Origin: Leclercia sp. AS011
GTDB lineage: Bacteria > Pseudomonadota > Gammaproteobacteria > Enterobacterales > Enterobacteriaceae
Direction of reading: 5' to 3'
Assembly: GCF_037152535.1 (NCBI RefSeq)
Contig: NZ_JBBCMA010000001.1
Coordinates: 186,001 to 250,000, forward strand
Length of the DNA: 64,000 nt
This document shows, piece by piece, positions 50,386-60,843 of this stretch (position 1 is the first letter of the stretch; every line of letters starts with the position of its first letter). Both the position numbers and the translations under genes were made by a program. The notes below the pieces were generated by a model. It ran no database searches, had not been told where the DNA came from, and saw only the letters and a list, made by a program, of their open reading frames with translations.

Positions 50386-50874
50386 ATGGTCTGGATTGAT
50401 TACGCCATCATTGCGGTGATAGGTTTTTCCTGTCTGGTTAGCCTGATCCGTGGCTTTGTTCGTGAAGCGTTATCGCTGGTAACCTGGGGCTGCGCCTTCT
50501 TTGTTGCCAGTCATTACTACACTTACCTGTCTGTCTGGTTCACGGGCTTTGAAGATGAACTGGTCCGAAACGGAATCGCCATCGCGGTGCTGTTTATCGC
50601 GACGCTGATTGTAGGCGCCATTGTTAACTTCGTGATTGGCCAGCTGGTTGAGAAAACCGGTTTGTCAGGAACGGACAGGGTGCTCGGGATCTGTTTCGGT
50701 GCCTTGCGAGGGGTGTTGATTGTCGCCGCGATACTGTTCTTCCTTGATACCTTTACCGGGTTCTCAAAAAGTGAAGACTGGCAGAAATCGCAGCTGATCC
50801 CGCAGTTCAGCTTCATCATCAGATGGTTCTTTGACTATCTGCAAAGCTCGTCGAGTTTTTTGCCCAGGGCATAA
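50386..50874 (+). CDS. cvpA: CvpA, membrane protein required for colicin V production
   Basis: A 162-residue inner-membrane protein, the length of E. coli CvpA, with four hydrophobic segments (for example DYAIIAVIGFSCLVSLI near the start). It was named for its need in colicin V export; newer work links it to envelope stress and bile tolerance. It is the first gene of the PurR-controlled cvpA-purF-ubiX cluster and precedes purF by 33 bases. Confidence 0.96.
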   Translation: MVWIDYAIIAVIGFSCLVSLIRGFVREALSLVTWGCAFFVASHYYTYLSVWFTGFEDELVRNGIAIAVLFIATLIVGAIVNFVIGQLVEKTGLSGTDRVLGICFGALRGVLIVAAILFFLDTFTGFSKSEDWQKSQLIPQFSFIIRWFFDYLQSSSSFLPRA

Positions 50875-50907
50875 ACCCTGAGATGTGGCTTAACGAGGAA
50901 ATGACGA

Positions 50908-52425
50908 ATGTGCGGTATTGTCGGTATCGCCGGTTTCATGCCGGTAAACCAGTCTATTTATGACGCATTATCGGTGCTTCAGCACCGTGGGCAGGATGCT
51001 GCGGGTATCATCACCATTGATGCACACAACTGCTTCCGTTTACGTAAGGCCAACGGCCTGGTCAACGATGTGTTTGAAGCCCGCCATATGCAGCGTCTGC
51101 AGGGTAACATGGGTATTGGTCACGTTCGTTACCCTACCGCAGGCAGTTCCAGCGCCTCTGAAGCGCAGCCTTTCTACGTTAACTCCCCGTATGGCATCAC
51201 GCTTGCCCACAACGGCAACCTGACCAACGCCCACGAGTTGCGTAAAAAGCTGTTTGAAGAGAAGCGCCGCCACATTAACACCACTTCAGATTCTGAAATT
51301 CTGCTTAACATCTTTGCCAGCGAACTGGATAACTTCCGTCACTATCCGCTGGAAGCCGACAACATTTTTGCTGCCGTGGCAGCCACTAACCGTCTCATTC
51401 GTGGAGCCTATGCCTGCGTAGCGATGATTATCGGCCACGGTATGGTCGCGTTCCGCGATCCGAACGGTATTCGTCCTCTGGTACTGGGCAAGCGTGATAT
51501 CGGCGATGGCCGTACCGAGTATATGGTGGCCTCCGAAAGCGTGGCTCTGGATACCCTGGGTTTTGAGTTCCTGCGCGACGTTGCGCCGGGCGAAGCGGTC
51601 TACATCACTGAAAAAGGCCAGCTGTTTACCCGTCAGTGTGCCGAAAACCCGGTCAGCAATCCGTGCCTGTTCGAGTACGTCTACTTTGCCCGTCCGGACT
51701 CCTTCATCGACAAGATCTCCGTCTACAGCGCCCGTGTGAACATGGGCACCAAGCTCGGCGAGAAGATTGCCCGCGAGTGGGAAGATCTGGATATCGATGT
51801 GGTCATCCCAATCCCGGAAACCTCCTGCGATATCGCACTGGAGATGGCACGCATCCTGGGTAAACCGTATCGCCAGGGCTTTGTGAAAAACCGCTACGTT
51901 GGCCGTACCTTTATTATGCCAGGCCAGCAGCTGCGCCGTAAATCGGTGCGCCGCAAGCTGAACGCCAACCGCGCTGAGTTCCGCGATAAGAACGTGCTGC
52001 TGGTGGATGACTCCATCGTGCGTGGCACCACCTCTGAGCAGATTATCGAGATGGCCCGTGAAGCAGGTGCGAAGAAGGTTTATCTGGCCTCTGCGGCACC
52101 GGAGATTCGCTTCCCGAACGTCTACGGTATCGATATGCCGACCGCCAACGAGCTGATCGCCCACGGTCGTGAAGTGGACGAGATCCGCCAGATCATCGGT
52201 GCCGATGGCCTGATTTTCCAGGATCTGAACGATCTGATCGACGCGGTGCGCGCTGAGAACCCGGATATCCAGCAGTTTGAGTGCTCGGTGTTCAACGGTA
52301 TTTACGTCACCAAAGATGTGGACCAGAAGTATCTGGACTACCTCGACTCTCTGCGTAACGACGATGCGAAAGCCGTGCAGATGGCGAACGATCTCGAAAG
52401 CTTAGAGATGCATAACGAAGGTTAA
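50908..52425 (+). CDS. purF: PurF, amidophosphoribosyltransferase
   Basis: A 505-residue enzyme matching E. coli PurF. After Met removal, Cys (residue 2 of the gene product, [10 protein letters not shown]) is the glutaminase nucleophile. The PRPP-binding loop is [14 protein letters not shown] near residue 365. It makes phosphoribosylamine, the first committed step of purine synthesis, and is feedback-inhibited by purine nucleotides. It is controlled by the PurR site upstream of cvpA. A GC-rich hairpin follows the stop. Confidence 0.98.
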   Translation: MCGIVGIAGFMPVNQSIYDALSVLQHRGQDAAGIITIDAHNCFRLRKANGLVNDVFEARHMQRLQGNMGIGHVRYPTAGSSSASEAQPFYVNSPYGITLAHNGNLTNAHELRKKLFEEKRRHINTTSDSEILLNIFASELDNFRHYPLEADNIFAAVAATNRLIRGAYACVAMIIGHGMVAFRDPNGIRPLVLGKRDIGDGRTEYMVASESVALDTLGFEFLRDVAPGEAVYITEKGQLFTRQCAENPVSNPCLFEYVYFARPDSFIDKISVYSARVNMGTKLGEKIAREWEDLDIDVVIPIPETSCDIALEMARILGKPYRQGFVKNRYVGRTFIMPGQQLRRKSVRRKLNANRAEFRDKNVLLVDDSIVRGTTSEQIIEMAREAGAKKVYLASAAPEIRFPNVYGIDMPTANELIAHGREVDEIRQIIGADGLIFQDLNDLIDAVRAENPDIQQFECSVFNGIYVTKDVDQKYLDYLDSLRNDDAKAVQMANDLESLEMHNEG

Positions 52426-52433
52426 TCCCGATC

Positions 52434-52461
52434 GCAGGCGAGGGCGTCCGCCCTCGCTTGC
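52434..52461 (+). terminator. hairpin between purF and ubiX
   Basis: GCAGGCGAGGGCG pairs with (C)GCCCTCGCTTGC around TCC. No T-run follows, so it is probably an attenuating or mRNA-protecting stem. Confidence 0.55.
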
Positions 52462-52514
52462 AACTCCCGCCAAAATCCTGCACAGTCTGCCCTGTTACGG
52501 TAAGGGCGATAATC

Positions 52515-53084
52515 ATGAAACGATTGATAGTAGGGATCTCAGGGGCCAGCGGCGCGATTTACGGTGTCCGTTTGCTGCAGGTATTACGCGACGTCGCTGA
52601 CGTTGAAACCCATCTGGTGATGAGCCAGGCTGCGCGTCAGACCCTCTCTCTCGAAACCGATTACTCCCTGCGCGACGTTCAGGCCCTGGCCAACGTGGTG
52701 CACGATGCCCGCGATATCGCCGCCAGCATCTCCTCCGGGTCGTTCAAGACCGCGGGGATGGTTATCCTGCCCTGTTCCATCAAAACTCTCTCCGGCATCG
52801 TCAACAGCTATACCGATACCCTGGTGACCCGTGCCGCCGACGTGGTGCTGAAAGAGCGCCGCCCGCTGGTGCTCTGCGTGCGCGAAACCCCGCTCCATCT
52901 GGGCCACCTGCGTCTGATGACCCAGGCCGCCGAACTGGGGGCGGTGATCATGCCGCCGGTGCCGGCGTTTTACCACCGTCCGCAGAGTCTGGATGACGTT
53001 ATTAATCAGACTGTGAACCGGGTTCTCGACCAGTTCGACATTGAGCTGCCGGACGATCTCTTCACCCGCTGGCAGGGCGTCTGA
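52515..53084 (+). CDS. ubiX: UbiX, flavin prenyltransferase
   Basis: A 189-residue flavoprotein, the length of E. coli UbiX. FMN-binding segment VGISGASGAIYGVRLLQ; later conserved parts include LPCSIKTLSGI and LVLCVRETPLHLGHL. It prenylates FMN with dimethylallyl phosphate, giving the cofactor of the ubiquinone-pathway decarboxylase UbiD. The ATG at 52515 matches the family start. It is the last gene of the PurR-controlled cluster. Confidence 0.96.
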   Translation: MKRLIVGISGASGAIYGVRLLQVLRDVADVETHLVMSQAARQTLSLETDYSLRDVQALANVVHDARDIAASISSGSFKTAGMVILPCSIKTLSGIVNSYTDTLVTRAADVVLKERRPLVLCVRETPLHLGHLRLMTQAAELGAVIMPPVPAFYHRPQSLDDVINQTVNRVLDQFDIELPDDLFTRWQGV

Positions 53085-53123
53085 CGGGAAAGGTGTCCTA
53101 CCCTGGGGCAGGTCAGCGCAACA

Positions 53124-53140
53124 TGCCCTGTTTCAGGGCA
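53124..53140. terminator. short perfect palindrome after ubiX
   Basis: TGCCCTG-TTT-CAGGGCA, a seven-base stem, followed by ATTCTG. It could end the ubiX transcript or serve as a protein site in the argT upstream region; the sequence does not decide this. Confidence 0.4.
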
Positions 53141-53296
53141 ATTCTGCAACCGCGATCATATCCTCAACATTTAATTCCTCTTTTCCTTTTTTCCCACTGC
53201 GGTTCGTTTGGCAGACCTGCTATCTTTCACCATTAAGGCAATCCTGCAACCTTTCGTTAACATATTTAACGCCGAAATTTTGCGCTAATTGCAATC

Positions 53297-53312
53297 TGGC
53301 ATAAGACCTGCA
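53297..53312 (+). promoter_or_regulatory. sigma-54 promoter of argT
   Basis: TGGCATAAGACCTGCA has GG and GC exactly ten bases apart and fits the -24/-12 consensus TGGCAC-N5-TTGCA. It lies 70 bases before the argT ATG. In Salmonella argT is known to be induced by nitrogen limitation from such a promoter. Confidence 0.85.
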
Positions 53313-53381
53313 AGGGATCGCCTGCAGCAACACACAACATCATCTATTACAAAATAAAATCACGACACTTGAGGGTAATGT

Positions 53382-54164
53382 ATGAAGAAGACGGTTCTGG
53401 CTCTGTCTTTGCTGGTGGGATTAAGCGCAGCGGCAAGCAGCTATGCGGCGCTCCCACAGACCGTACGTATCGGTACCGACGCGACCTATGCGCCGTTCTC
53501 ATCGAAAGATGCGAAGGGTGAATTCGTCGGGTTTGATATCGACCTGGGGAATGAGATGTGCAAACGCATGTCCGTGAAATGCACCTGGGTGGGAAGCGAC
53601 TTCGATGCGCTGATCCCGTCCCTGAAAGCCAAGAAGATCGACGCGATTATCTCTTCGCTCTCTATCACCGAGAAACGCCAGCAGGAGATCGCCTTCTCTG
53701 AAAAACTGTATGCCGCGGACTCACGCCTGATTGCGGCGAAAGGCTCCCCTGTGCAGCCGACCATTGATTCGCTGAAAGGCAAACATGTGGGCGTCCTGCA
53801 GGGCTCCACCCAGGAAGGCTTTGCCAATGCCAACTGGCGTGAGAAGGGCGTGGATGTAGTGGCTTACCAGAACCAGGATCTGATCTATTCCGATCTGGCA
53901 GCAGGGCGTCTGGATGCTGCTTTCCAGGATGAAGTCGCCGCAAGCGAAGGCTTCCTGAAGCAACCGGCAGGGAAAGAGTTTGCCTTTGCCGGCCCGTCTG
54001 TAAAAGACAAAAAGTACTTTGGTGACGGCACAGGTATTGGCCTGCGTAAGGATGACACCGAGCTGAAAGCGGCGTTCGATAAAGCCTTTAACGAACTGCG
54101 TAAAGACGGCACCTACGACAAACTGGCGAAGAAATACTTCGACTTCAATGTGTACGGCGACTAA
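53382..54164 (+). CDS. argT: ArgT, lysine/arginine/ornithine-binding periplasmic protein
   Basis: A 260-residue periplasmic binding protein, the length of E. coli ArgT. The signal peptide (about 22 residues) ends in SSYA-ALPQ. The family signature is [14 protein letters not shown], and a Cys pair (MCKRMSVKC) forms the usual disulfide. It delivers lysine, arginine and ornithine to the HisQMP permease encoded downstream. GAGGG lies upstream of the ATG. It is about 70% identical by eye to HisJ, its neighbour, showing an old gene duplication. Confidence 0.96.
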   Translation: MKKTVLALSLLVGLSAAASSYAALPQTVRIGTDATYAPFSSKDAKGEFVGFDIDLGNEMCKRMSVKCTWVGSDFDALIPSLKAKKIDAIISSLSITEKRQQEIAFSEKLYAADSRLIAAKGSPVQPTIDSLKGKHVGVLQGSTQEGFANANWREKGVDVVAYQNQDLIYSDLAAGRLDAAFQDEVAASEGFLKQPAGKEFAFAGPSVKDKKYFGDGTGIGLRKDDTELKAAFDKAFNELRKDGTYDKLAKKYFDFNVYGD

Positions 54165-54179
54165 CCGTTACTGACGGGT

Positions 54180-54240
54180 GCGCACCATAATGGCTCACCG
54201 TTATGGTGCGCCAGCGGTGTTTGCGAACCATAACGGTGCA
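54180..54240 (+). promoter_or_regulatory. NtrC-type enhancer repeats upstream of hisJ
   Basis: The stretch holds three related blocks: GCACCATAATGG, TCACC-GTTAT-GGTGC and GAACC-ATAAC-GGTGCA. The last two fit the NtrC pattern GCACC-N5-GGTGC well. The first two also form a perfect 11-base inverted repeat (GCGCACCATAA / TTATGGTGCGC) that could serve as the argT terminator. Two functions may share the same DNA. Confidence 0.6.
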
Positions 54241-54340
54241 AATCGTGCGCCCTGTTGGTTATAAAGTGAATAGTTAAGCACTTGCAATGCACTTTTTCGC
54301 GCGAGCGGGGCATAATCTTTTGCCTTGCCGCGGCGATTAA

Positions 54341-54356
54341 TGGCACATTAATGGCA
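54341..54356 (+). promoter_or_regulatory. candidate sigma-54 promoter of hisJ
   Basis: TGGCACATTAATGGCA has a perfect -24 half (TGGCAC), and GG and GC ten bases apart; the -12 half is TGGCA rather than TTGCA. It lies 50 bases before the hisJ ATG and about 100 bases after the NtrC-like blocks, a usual enhancer distance. Confidence 0.6.
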
Positions 54357-54406
54357 CCCCCGTCGGCGTTAAAATCCCGTAAGAAGACAGTCTGTTGAGG
54401 ATAGAT

Positions 54407-55189
54407 ATGAAAAAACTGGTGTTGTCACTTTCTCTGGCTCTGGCATTTTCCAGCGCTACTGCGGCATTCGCAGCAATTCCGCAAAAAGTACGTATTGGTA
54501 CTGACCCGACTTATGCCCCCTTCGAATCGAAGAATGCACAGGGTGAACTGGTAGGATTTGATATCGATTTGGCGAAAGAGCTGTGCAAACGTATCAAAAC
54601 AGAGTGTACCTTCGTTGAAAACCCACTGGATGCGCTGATCCCTTCGCTGAAAGCGAAAAAAATCGACGCCATTATGTCTTCTCTCTCCATCACCGAAAAA
54701 CGCCAGCAGGAGATTGCCTTCACCGACAAACTTTATGCAGCGGATTCCCGTCTGGTGGTCGCAAAATCCTCTGATATTCAGCCAACCCTGGAATCCCTGA
54801 AAGGGAAGCGCGTGGGCGTGCTGCAGGGCACTACCCAGGAAACTTACGGCAATGAGCACTGGGCACCGAAAGGGATCGAGATCGTCTCTTATCAGGGTCA
54901 GGAGAATATCTACGCTGACCTTACCGCAGGCCGTATTGATGCCGCCTTCCAGGACGAAGTCGCTGCCAGCGAAGGCTTCCTGAAGCAGCCGGTAGGTAAA
55001 GATTACAAGTTCGGCGGTCCGTCCATTAAGGACGAGAAACTCTTCGGCGTGGGCACCGGCATGGGGCTGCGTAAAGAGGACAACGAACTGCGTGAAGCGC
55101 TGAACAAAGCCTTTGCCGAGATGCGCGCGGACGGGACTTACGAAAAACTGGCGAAGAAATACTTCGACTTTGATGTCTACGGTGGCTAA
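54407..55189 (+). CDS. hisJ: HisJ, histidine-binding periplasmic protein
   Basis: A 260-residue periplasmic binding protein, the length of E. coli HisJ. The signal peptide [22 protein letters not shown] is cleaved before AIPQ. The signature [14 protein letters not shown] and the disulfide Cys pair are present. It passes histidine to HisQMP. I chose the ATG at 54407, with GAGGA seven bases upstream, rather than the first possible codon of the frame. The intergenic hairpin before hisQ should make the binding protein more abundant than the permease. Confidence 0.96.
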   Translation: MKKLVLSLSLALAFSSATAAFAAIPQKVRIGTDPTYAPFESKNAQGELVGFDIDLAKELCKRIKTECTFVENPLDALIPSLKAKKIDAIMSSLSITEKRQQEIAFTDKLYAADSRLVVAKSSDIQPTLESLKGKRVGVLQGTTQETYGNEHWAPKGIEIVSYQGQENIYADLTAGRIDAAFQDEVAASEGFLKQPVGKDYKFGGPSIKDEKLFGVGTGMGLRKEDNELREALNKAFAEMRADGTYEKLAKKYFDFDVYGG

Positions 55190-55212
55190 ACGCCCCACTG
55201 AATAACGTGCGG

Positions 55213-55233
55213 CCCCTCCCGCAGTGGGAGGGG
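55213..55233 (+). terminator. hairpin between hisJ and hisQ
   Basis: CCCCTCCC-GCAGT-GGGAGGGG, a perfect eight-base GC stem, followed by AAAAG rather than T. Salmonella has a REP at this place that stabilises hisJ mRNA; this hairpin could do the same job. Confidence 0.65.
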
Positions 55234-55277
55234 AAAAGACACGGCGACACCACTCACGACACGACAGGGCAGGCGGT

Positions 55278-55964
55278 ATGCTGTACGGATTTTCTGGCGT
55301 AATTTTACAAGGCGCACTCGTCACCCTTGAACTGGCTCTCAGTTCGGTGGTGCTGGCGGTGTTAATAGGCCTGGCGGGCGCGGGCGCGAAGCTGTCGACC
55401 AATCGGGCCATGGTTCTGCTGTTTGAAGGCTATACCACTCTGATCCGAGGCGTGCCCGATCTGGTTCTGATGCTGTTGATTTTCTACGGGCTGCAAATCG
55501 CCCTCAACGGCATTACGGACGCCATCGGTATGGCGCAAATTGATATCGATCCTATGGTGGCCGGTATCATCACCCTGGGCTTTATCTACGGAGCCTACTT
55601 TACTGAAACCTTCCGCGGAGCCTATCTCGCGGTGCCGAAAGGGCATATCGAAGCAGCCACGGCATTCGGTTTTACCTCCTCTCAAACCTTCCGCCGAATT
55701 ATGTTTCCGGCCATGATGCGCTTTGCGCTGCCGGGTATCGGCAACAACTGGCAGGTTATCCTCAAAGCGACGGCGCTGGTCTCGTTACTGGGGCTGGAAG
55801 ATGTGGTGAAAGCCACGCAGCTGGCGGGTAAAAGCACCTGGGAACCGTTCTACTTCGCCATCGTCTGCGGGGTGATTTATCTGGTGTTTACCACCGTCTC
55901 CAATGGTGTGCTGCTGCTGCTCGAGCGTCGCTACTCCGTGGGTGTGAAGAGGGCTGACCTGTGA
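55278..55964 (+). CDS. hisQ: HisQ, histidine/lysine/arginine/ornithine permease subunit
   Basis: A 228-residue inner-membrane permease, the length of E. coli HisQ, with about five membrane helices. The EAA loop is visible (IEAATAFGFTSSQTFRRIMFPAMMR). It forms the channel with HisM, driven by HisP. The ATG at 55278 (MLYGFSGVILQGALVTLEL) matches the family start; the frame is open 18 codons earlier. It overlaps hisM by four bases. Confidence 0.96.
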   Translation: MLYGFSGVILQGALVTLELALSSVVLAVLIGLAGAGAKLSTNRAMVLLFEGYTTLIRGVPDLVLMLLIFYGLQIALNGITDAIGMAQIDIDPMVAGIITLGFIYGAYFTETFRGAYLAVPKGHIEAATAFGFTSSQTFRRIMFPAMMRFALPGIGNNWQVILKATALVSLLGLEDVVKATQLAGKSTWEPFYFAIVCGVIYLVFTTVSNGVLLLLERRYSVGVKRADL

Positions 55965-56677
55965 TCGAGATTATTCAGGAGTACTGGAAATCACTGCTGT
56001 GGACCGACGGATACCGCTTTACCGGTGTGGCGATCACCCTCTGGCTGCTGATTTCATCCGTGGTGATGGGCGGCATTCTGGCGATATTTCTCGCCATCGG
56101 CCGCGTGTCGAACAACAAATACATTCGCTTTCCCATCTGGCTGTTTACCTATATTTTCCGCGGTACACCGCTCTATGTGCAGCTGCTGGTGTTCTACTCG
56201 GGGATGTACACCCTGGAGATCGTGAAAGGCACCGAGATGCTGAACGCGTTCTTCCGCAGCGGGCTGAACTGTACGGTGCTGGCGCTGACGCTGAACACCT
56301 GCGCCTACACCACCGAAATCTTCGCCGGGGCGATCCGTTCCGTTCCCTATGGCGAGATTGAGGCGGCGCGGGCCTATGGCTTCTCCTCCGTGAAGCTCTA
56401 TCGCTGCATTATTCTGCCGTCGGCGCTGCGCATTGCGCTCCCCGCCTACAGCAACGAAGTGATTTTAATGCTGCACTCCACCGCGCTGGCCTTTACCGCC
56501 ACCGTGCCGGATCTGCTGAAGATTGCCCGCGACATTAACTCGGCAACCTATCAGCCGTTTACCGCCTTCGGCATCGCGGCGGTGCTGTATTTAATTATTT
56601 CTTACGTCCTGATTAGCCTGTTCCGCAAAGCGGAAAAACGCTGGTTGCAGCACATAAAACCTTCTTCGACGCACTGA
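55961..56677 (+). CDS. hisM: HisM, histidine/lysine/arginine/ornithine permease subunit
   Basis: A 238-residue inner-membrane permease, the length of E. coli HisM. The EAA loop is [21 protein letters not shown]. It starts with GTG at 55961, overlapping the hisQ stop (GTGA), which implies coupled translation and matched amounts of the two channel subunits. hisP follows after 8 bases. Confidence 0.97.
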   Translation: MIEIIQEYWKSLLWTDGYRFTGVAITLWLLISSVVMGGILAIFLAIGRVSNNKYIRFPIWLFTYIFRGTPLYVQLLVFYSGMYTLEIVKGTEMLNAFFRSGLNCTVLALTLNTCAYTTEIFAGAIRSVPYGEIEAARAYGFSSVKLYRCIILPSALRIALPAYSNEVILMLHSTALAFTATVPDLLKIARDINSATYQPFTAFGIAAVLYLIISYVLISLFRKAEKRWLQHIKPSSTH

Positions 56678-56685
56678 GAATTAAG

Positions 56686-57459
56686 ATGGCTGAGAACAAA
56701 TTAAACGTTATCGATCTGCACAAACGCTACGGCGAACATGAAGTGCTGAAAGGGGTGTCGCTGCAGGCAAATGCGGGCGATGTGATCAGTATTATCGGCT
56801 CCTCAGGGTCGGGTAAAAGTACCTTCCTGCGCTGCATCAACTTCCTCGAAAAGCCGAGTGCCGGCTCGATTGTGGTCAGCGGTGAAAATATCAATCTGGT
56901 GCAGGACAAAGACGGCCAGCTGAAGGTGGCAGATAAGCACCAGCTGCGGATGTTGCGTACCCGTCTGACGATGGTGTTCCAGCACTTCAACCTCTGGAGC
57001 CACATGACGGTGCTGGAGAACGTGATGGAAGCGCCGGTGCAGGTGCTGGGCTTAAGCAAGCAGGAAGCCCGTGCCCGTGCCGAGAAATACCTGGCGAAAG
57101 TGGGTATTGACGAGCGCCAGCAGATTAAATATCCGGTGCATCTCTCCGGCGGTCAGCAGCAGCGTGTCTCCATCGCCCGTGCGCTGGCGATGGAACCCGA
57201 AGTACTGCTGTTTGACGAACCCACCTCTGCGCTCGATCCCGAGCTGGTGGGCGAGGTGCTGCGTATCATGCAGCAGCTGGCCGAAGAGGGTAAAACGATG
57301 GTGGTGGTGACCCACGAGATGGGCTTCGCCCGTAACGTCTCCAACCACGTGATTTTCCTGCATCAGGGCGTAATCGAAGAGCAGGGGCACCCGGATGAGG
57401 TGCTGGCGAATCCGAAGAGCCCGCGCCTGCAGCAGTTCCTGAAAGGATCGTTGAAGTAG
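56686..57459 (+). CDS. hisP: HisP, ATPase of the histidine/LAO permease
   Basis: A 257-residue ABC ATPase (E. coli 257). Walker [10 protein letters not shown] near residues 39-47, signature [15 protein letters not shown], Walker [15 protein letters not shown], and the switch His in VVVTHEMGF are all present. Two copies power HisQM. It is the last gene of the operon and ends at a REP element. Confidence 0.98.
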   Translation: MAENKLNVIDLHKRYGEHEVLKGVSLQANAGDVISIIGSSGSGKSTFLRCINFLEKPSAGSIVVSGENINLVQDKDGQLKVADKHQLRMLRTRLTMVFQHFNLWSHMTVLENVMEAPVQVLGLSKQEARARAEKYLAKVGIDERQQIKYPVHLSGGQQQRVSIARALAMEPEVLLFDEPTSALDPELVGEVLRIMQQLAEEGKTMVVVTHEMGFARNVSNHVIFLHQGVIEEQGHPDEVLANPKSPRLQQFLKGSLK

Positions 57460-57464
57460 TTTAT

Positions 57465-57533
57465 TGCCCGGTGGCGCTGCGCTTACCGGGCCTACGGGTT
57501 TTGTCGGCCGGGAAAACGCAGTGCCGCCCGGCA
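57465..57533. repeat. REP elements between hisP and the GNAT gene
   Basis: GCCCGGTGGCGCTGCGCTTA (57465) and an inverted, diverged partner ending GTGCCGCCCGGCA lie between converging genes. Same family as the units at 37563 and 42221; the right unit has point changes in its palindrome. Confidence 0.85.
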
Positions 57534-57534
57534 G

Positions 57535-58044
57535 TCAGGCCGCACCCTGCTCAAGCCGGTACACCCAGTCGTCATACCGCACGCCGTTAATCTCATACGC
57601 CTGTTCCAGCACCTGGGTGCGCACAAAGCCCGCTTTCTCTAACACCCGTACCGAACCGCCGTTATCCGCCAGCACGTACGCGTTAACCGCCTTCACGCCG
57701 ACCCGAATAAAAGCATATTCACAGACGGCACACAGCGCCTCGCTGGCAATTCCGCGGCCCTGGGCGGCGGGGATCACCGTGTAGCCAATGTCGGCCTCTT
57801 CAGGATACGTTGCGCTGATTTGCAGCCCAATATCCCCCAGCGGGGTGGCATCATCGTGGGTGCGAATGACAAAAGTGTGTGGAGCCGTCAGACGGGCAGC
57901 AAACAGGCGACGGGTCTCTTTCTCCGGGACGATAGCGGCCATATAGCGCATGATCTCGGGTGATTCACGAAGCCGCAGGAAAAAGGGCCAGTCGGAGGGC
58001 TCAAAGGGGGAGAGCGTCAGTCTGGGAGTGGTAATCTTTGTCAT
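57535..58044 (-). CDS. GNAT-family N-acetyltransferase
   Basis: A 169-residue RimJ/RimL-type acetyltransferase. Typical parts: MTKITTPRLTLSPFEPSDWP at the start, GDIGLQISATYPEEADIGY in the central sheet, the acetyl-CoA loop PAAQGRGIASEAL, and NGGSVRVLEKAGF near the C-terminus. The acceptor is not known; relatives acetylate protein N-termini, antibiotics or small amines. It follows yfcH by nine bases in the same direction, so it is the last gene of the yfcG-folX-yfcH unit. E. coli K-12 has a different gene (rpnB) at this place. Confidence 0.85.
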   Translation of the reverse strand: MTKITTPRLTLSPFEPSDWPFFLRLRESPEIMRYMAAIVPEKETRRLFAARLTAPHTFVIRTHDDATPLGDIGLQISATYPEEADIGYTVIPAAQGRGIASEALCAVCEYAFIRVGVKAVNAYVLADNGGSVRVLEKAGFVRTQVLEQAYEINGVRYDDWVYRLEQGAA

Positions 58045-58053
58045 TGTTACGCC

Positions 58054-58947
58054 TTAACCCACCACATCTCCCAGGGCCTCTTCTAAATCGTACCACCGGA
58101 AGGCAAACCCGGCGGCCTCCAGACGTTTTGGCAGCGCGCGCTGCCCGCCCAGCACCAGCACGGAGGATTCCCCCATCAGCAGGCGGACTGCGGTCGCCGG
58201 GGCACGAATCACGGCCGGGCGGTGCACCGCATGCCCCAGGGCATGAGCGAACTGTTCGTTGCGCACCGGATAGGGCGAGACCATATTGAACGGGCCGCGC
58301 AGATCGTTATCCAGCAGCCAGAGAATGCCATTCACCATATCGTCGATATGGATCCACGCCAGATACTGACGGCCATTGCCGATTGGCCCGCCGAGCCCCA
58401 GCTTAAACACCGGCAGCATCTTCGCCAGAATCCCGCCTTTGGGCGCCAGCACCACGCCGGTACGCAGCAGGCAAACGCGGGTTTGTTCGTTCTGCGCGCC
58501 GCAGGCGATCTGCTCCCAGCGGGCGCACAGCTTATGGGTAAATTCGTTGTGCGGCGGCTCCTCTTCGGTAACCACCACTTCGCCTAAATCGCCGTAATAG
58601 CCCGATGCCGAACCGGAGATAAACACCGACGGCGGCGTGTCGCTGGCCTTGAACATATCCACCAGCCGCTGGGTGATAGTCCAGCGGCTGTTGCACAGCC
58701 GCTGCTTCTGATCGTCAGTCCAGCGTTTGTCGGCGATGGGTTCCCCCGCCAGATTGATGACGGCGTCAAAGCCGTTGAGATCCTGATGCTCGGTGAGCCC
58801 TTTCCAGATATCGATGCCGGAGCCGAGTGTCTGGCGCGCTTTTTCGGGACTGCGCGTCACCACCGTCAGCTCATGGCCCAGCGTCTGTAAGCGGGGGATC
58901 AGATGCCGGCCAATCAGGCCGGTACCGCCGGTTATCAGGATCTTCAT
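58054..58947 (-). CDS. yfcH: YfcH, SDR-type epimerase-like protein
   Basis: A 297-residue protein of the extended short-chain dehydrogenase family (TIGR01777-type), the length of E. coli YfcH. The NAD(P) motif is [19 protein letters not shown], and later parts include [13 protein letters not shown] and [10 protein letters not shown]. Related proteins influence cell division in other bacteria; no reaction is proven. It starts 19 bases after folX. Confidence 0.93.
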   Translation of the reverse strand: MKILITGGTGLIGRHLIPRLQTLGHELTVVTRSPEKARQTLGSGIDIWKGLTEHQDLNGFDAVINLAGEPIADKRWTDDQKQRLCNSRWTITQRLVDMFKASDTPPSVFISGSASGYYGDLGEVVVTEEEPPHNEFTHKLCARWEQIACGAQNEQTRVCLLRTGVVLAPKGGILAKMLPVFKLGLGGPIGNGRQYLAWIHIDDMVNGILWLLDNDLRGPFNMVSPYPVRNEQFAHALGHAVHRPAVIRAPATAVRLLMGESSVLVLGGQRALPKRLEAAGFAFRWYDLEEALGDVVG

Positions 58948-58966
58948 ACAACCTCCAGGGTTGCGC

Positions 58967-59329
58967 TTAGCGTTGCCAGCTTAACGTCATTGAGACGGAG
59001 TCGGCATAGCGCAGCGCGTGAAGTTTATCGATCTCTACTTCAGCATAGGTGACCCAGTGATGTTCGCGTGCGATATCCAGCACATCCTGAGTTAATTTTT
59101 CCAGCAAAGAGAAGCGGTTACTCTCGACATGTTGAATGATGCTTTTGGTGACGGTGCGGTAGTTCAGGGCGTCATTGATATCCTCACTGTCCCGGGCCTT
59201 GTCGGCCGGGTAGTGGATCACCACATTAACCACGATATCCTGACGGTTAGCGCGCTCCTCCTCTTTGATACCGATGTAGGTGCGCAGGCGTAAATTTTTA
59301 ATACGAATAATCGCGTCTTGCTGGGACAT
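58967..59329 (-). CDS. folX: FolX, dihydroneopterin triphosphate 2'-epimerase
   Basis: A 120-residue tunnel-fold enzyme, the length of E. coli Fol[21 protein letters not shown] includes the conserved start of the fold, and [20 protein letters not shown] the end. It epimerises dihydroneopterin triphosphate to the monapterin form. The ATG at 59329 matches the family N-terminus ([11 protein letters not shown]) and has GGAAG upstream; the frame starts 11 codons earlier without support. Confidence 0.95.
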   Translation of the reverse strand: MSQQDAIIRIKNLRLRTYIGIKEEERANRQDIVVNVVIHYPADKARDSEDINDALNYRTVTKSIIQHVESNRFSLLEKLTQDVLDIAREHHWVTYAEVEIDKLHALRYADSVSMTLSWQR

Positions 59330-59380
59330 TGCAGGCTTCCTCCGTGTCATTATCGCCACCATAATACATGAGGAAAGCGT

Positions 59381-60010
59381 TTATATCTGCTGTGCTTTTT
59401 GCATGGCGCGCTCGGTTGCCGGACGGGTGCGAATGCGCTCAAACCAGTTGTTCACCGCTGGCCACGACGCCAGGTCGACGCGGTGGCTTTCATGGGTATT
59501 AACCCACGGCCAGCATGCGATATCCGCAATGCTGTAGTGATCGCCCCCCAGCCACGGCGATTTTTCCAGACGCTTATTCAGCACATTATAGAGCCGCTGC
59601 GTCTCGACCTGGAAACGTTCGATGGCGTAGGCGATCGGCTGCGGCGCAAAGTGGTTAAAGTGATAGTTCTGGCCGATCATCGGCCCCAGTCCGCCCACCT
59701 GCCAGAAGAGCCACTGCAGGGTAACGTGGCGTTCCCGTAATTCCCCACTCAGCAGCTTGCCGGTCTTCTCCGCCAGATAGAGCAGGATCTCGCCGGACTC
59801 AAACAGGCTCAGTGGCGCACCGCCATCGTCCGGTTCGTGGTCGACGATGGCCGGGATTTTATTGTTGGGTGAAATGGCAAGAAACTCGGGGCGAAACTGT
59901 TCGCCTTTACTGATATCAACCGGCAGGATGCGGTAGTCCAGCTGGGCCTCCTCCAGAAACAGAGTGATTTTATGCCCGTTGGGGGTAGGGGCGTAGTAAA
60001 GGTCAATCAT
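59381..60010 (-). CDS. yfcG: YfcG, glutathione transferase-like disulfide-bond reductase
   Basis: A 209-residue Nu-class glutathione transferase-like protein (E. coli 215). Thr9 and Asn11 in YYAPTPNGHK, which bind glutathione in E. coli YfcG, are present, and no Cys is needed. E. coli YfcG has strong disulfide reductase activity and weak transferase activity. The C-terminus is a few residues shorter than in E. coli. The ATG at 60010 has AGGAG upstream. It is 51 bases upstream of folX in the same direction. Confidence 0.94.
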   Translation of the reverse strand: MIDLYYAPTPNGHKITLFLEEAQLDYRILPVDISKGEQFRPEFLAISPNNKIPAIVDHEPDDGGAPLSLFESGEILLYLAEKTGKLLSGELRERHVTLQWLFWQVGGLGPMIGQNYHFNHFAPQPIAYAIERFQVETQRLYNVLNKRLEKSPWLGGDHYSIADIACWPWVNTHESHRVDLASWPAVNNWFERIRTRPATERAMQKAQQI

Positions 60011-60091
60011 CGCAACTCCTGTCATAACGATTATCGCGGCATAGGATCGAGTATAGGTGGTGGTTATAAATCGTGAGTTTTCATCAAGTGA

Positions 60092-60799
<708 letters not shown>

Positions 60800-60843
60800 T
60801 ATTCCGGTATGATGGGGCAGCTTTTCGACATAAGGAGTTTCTG

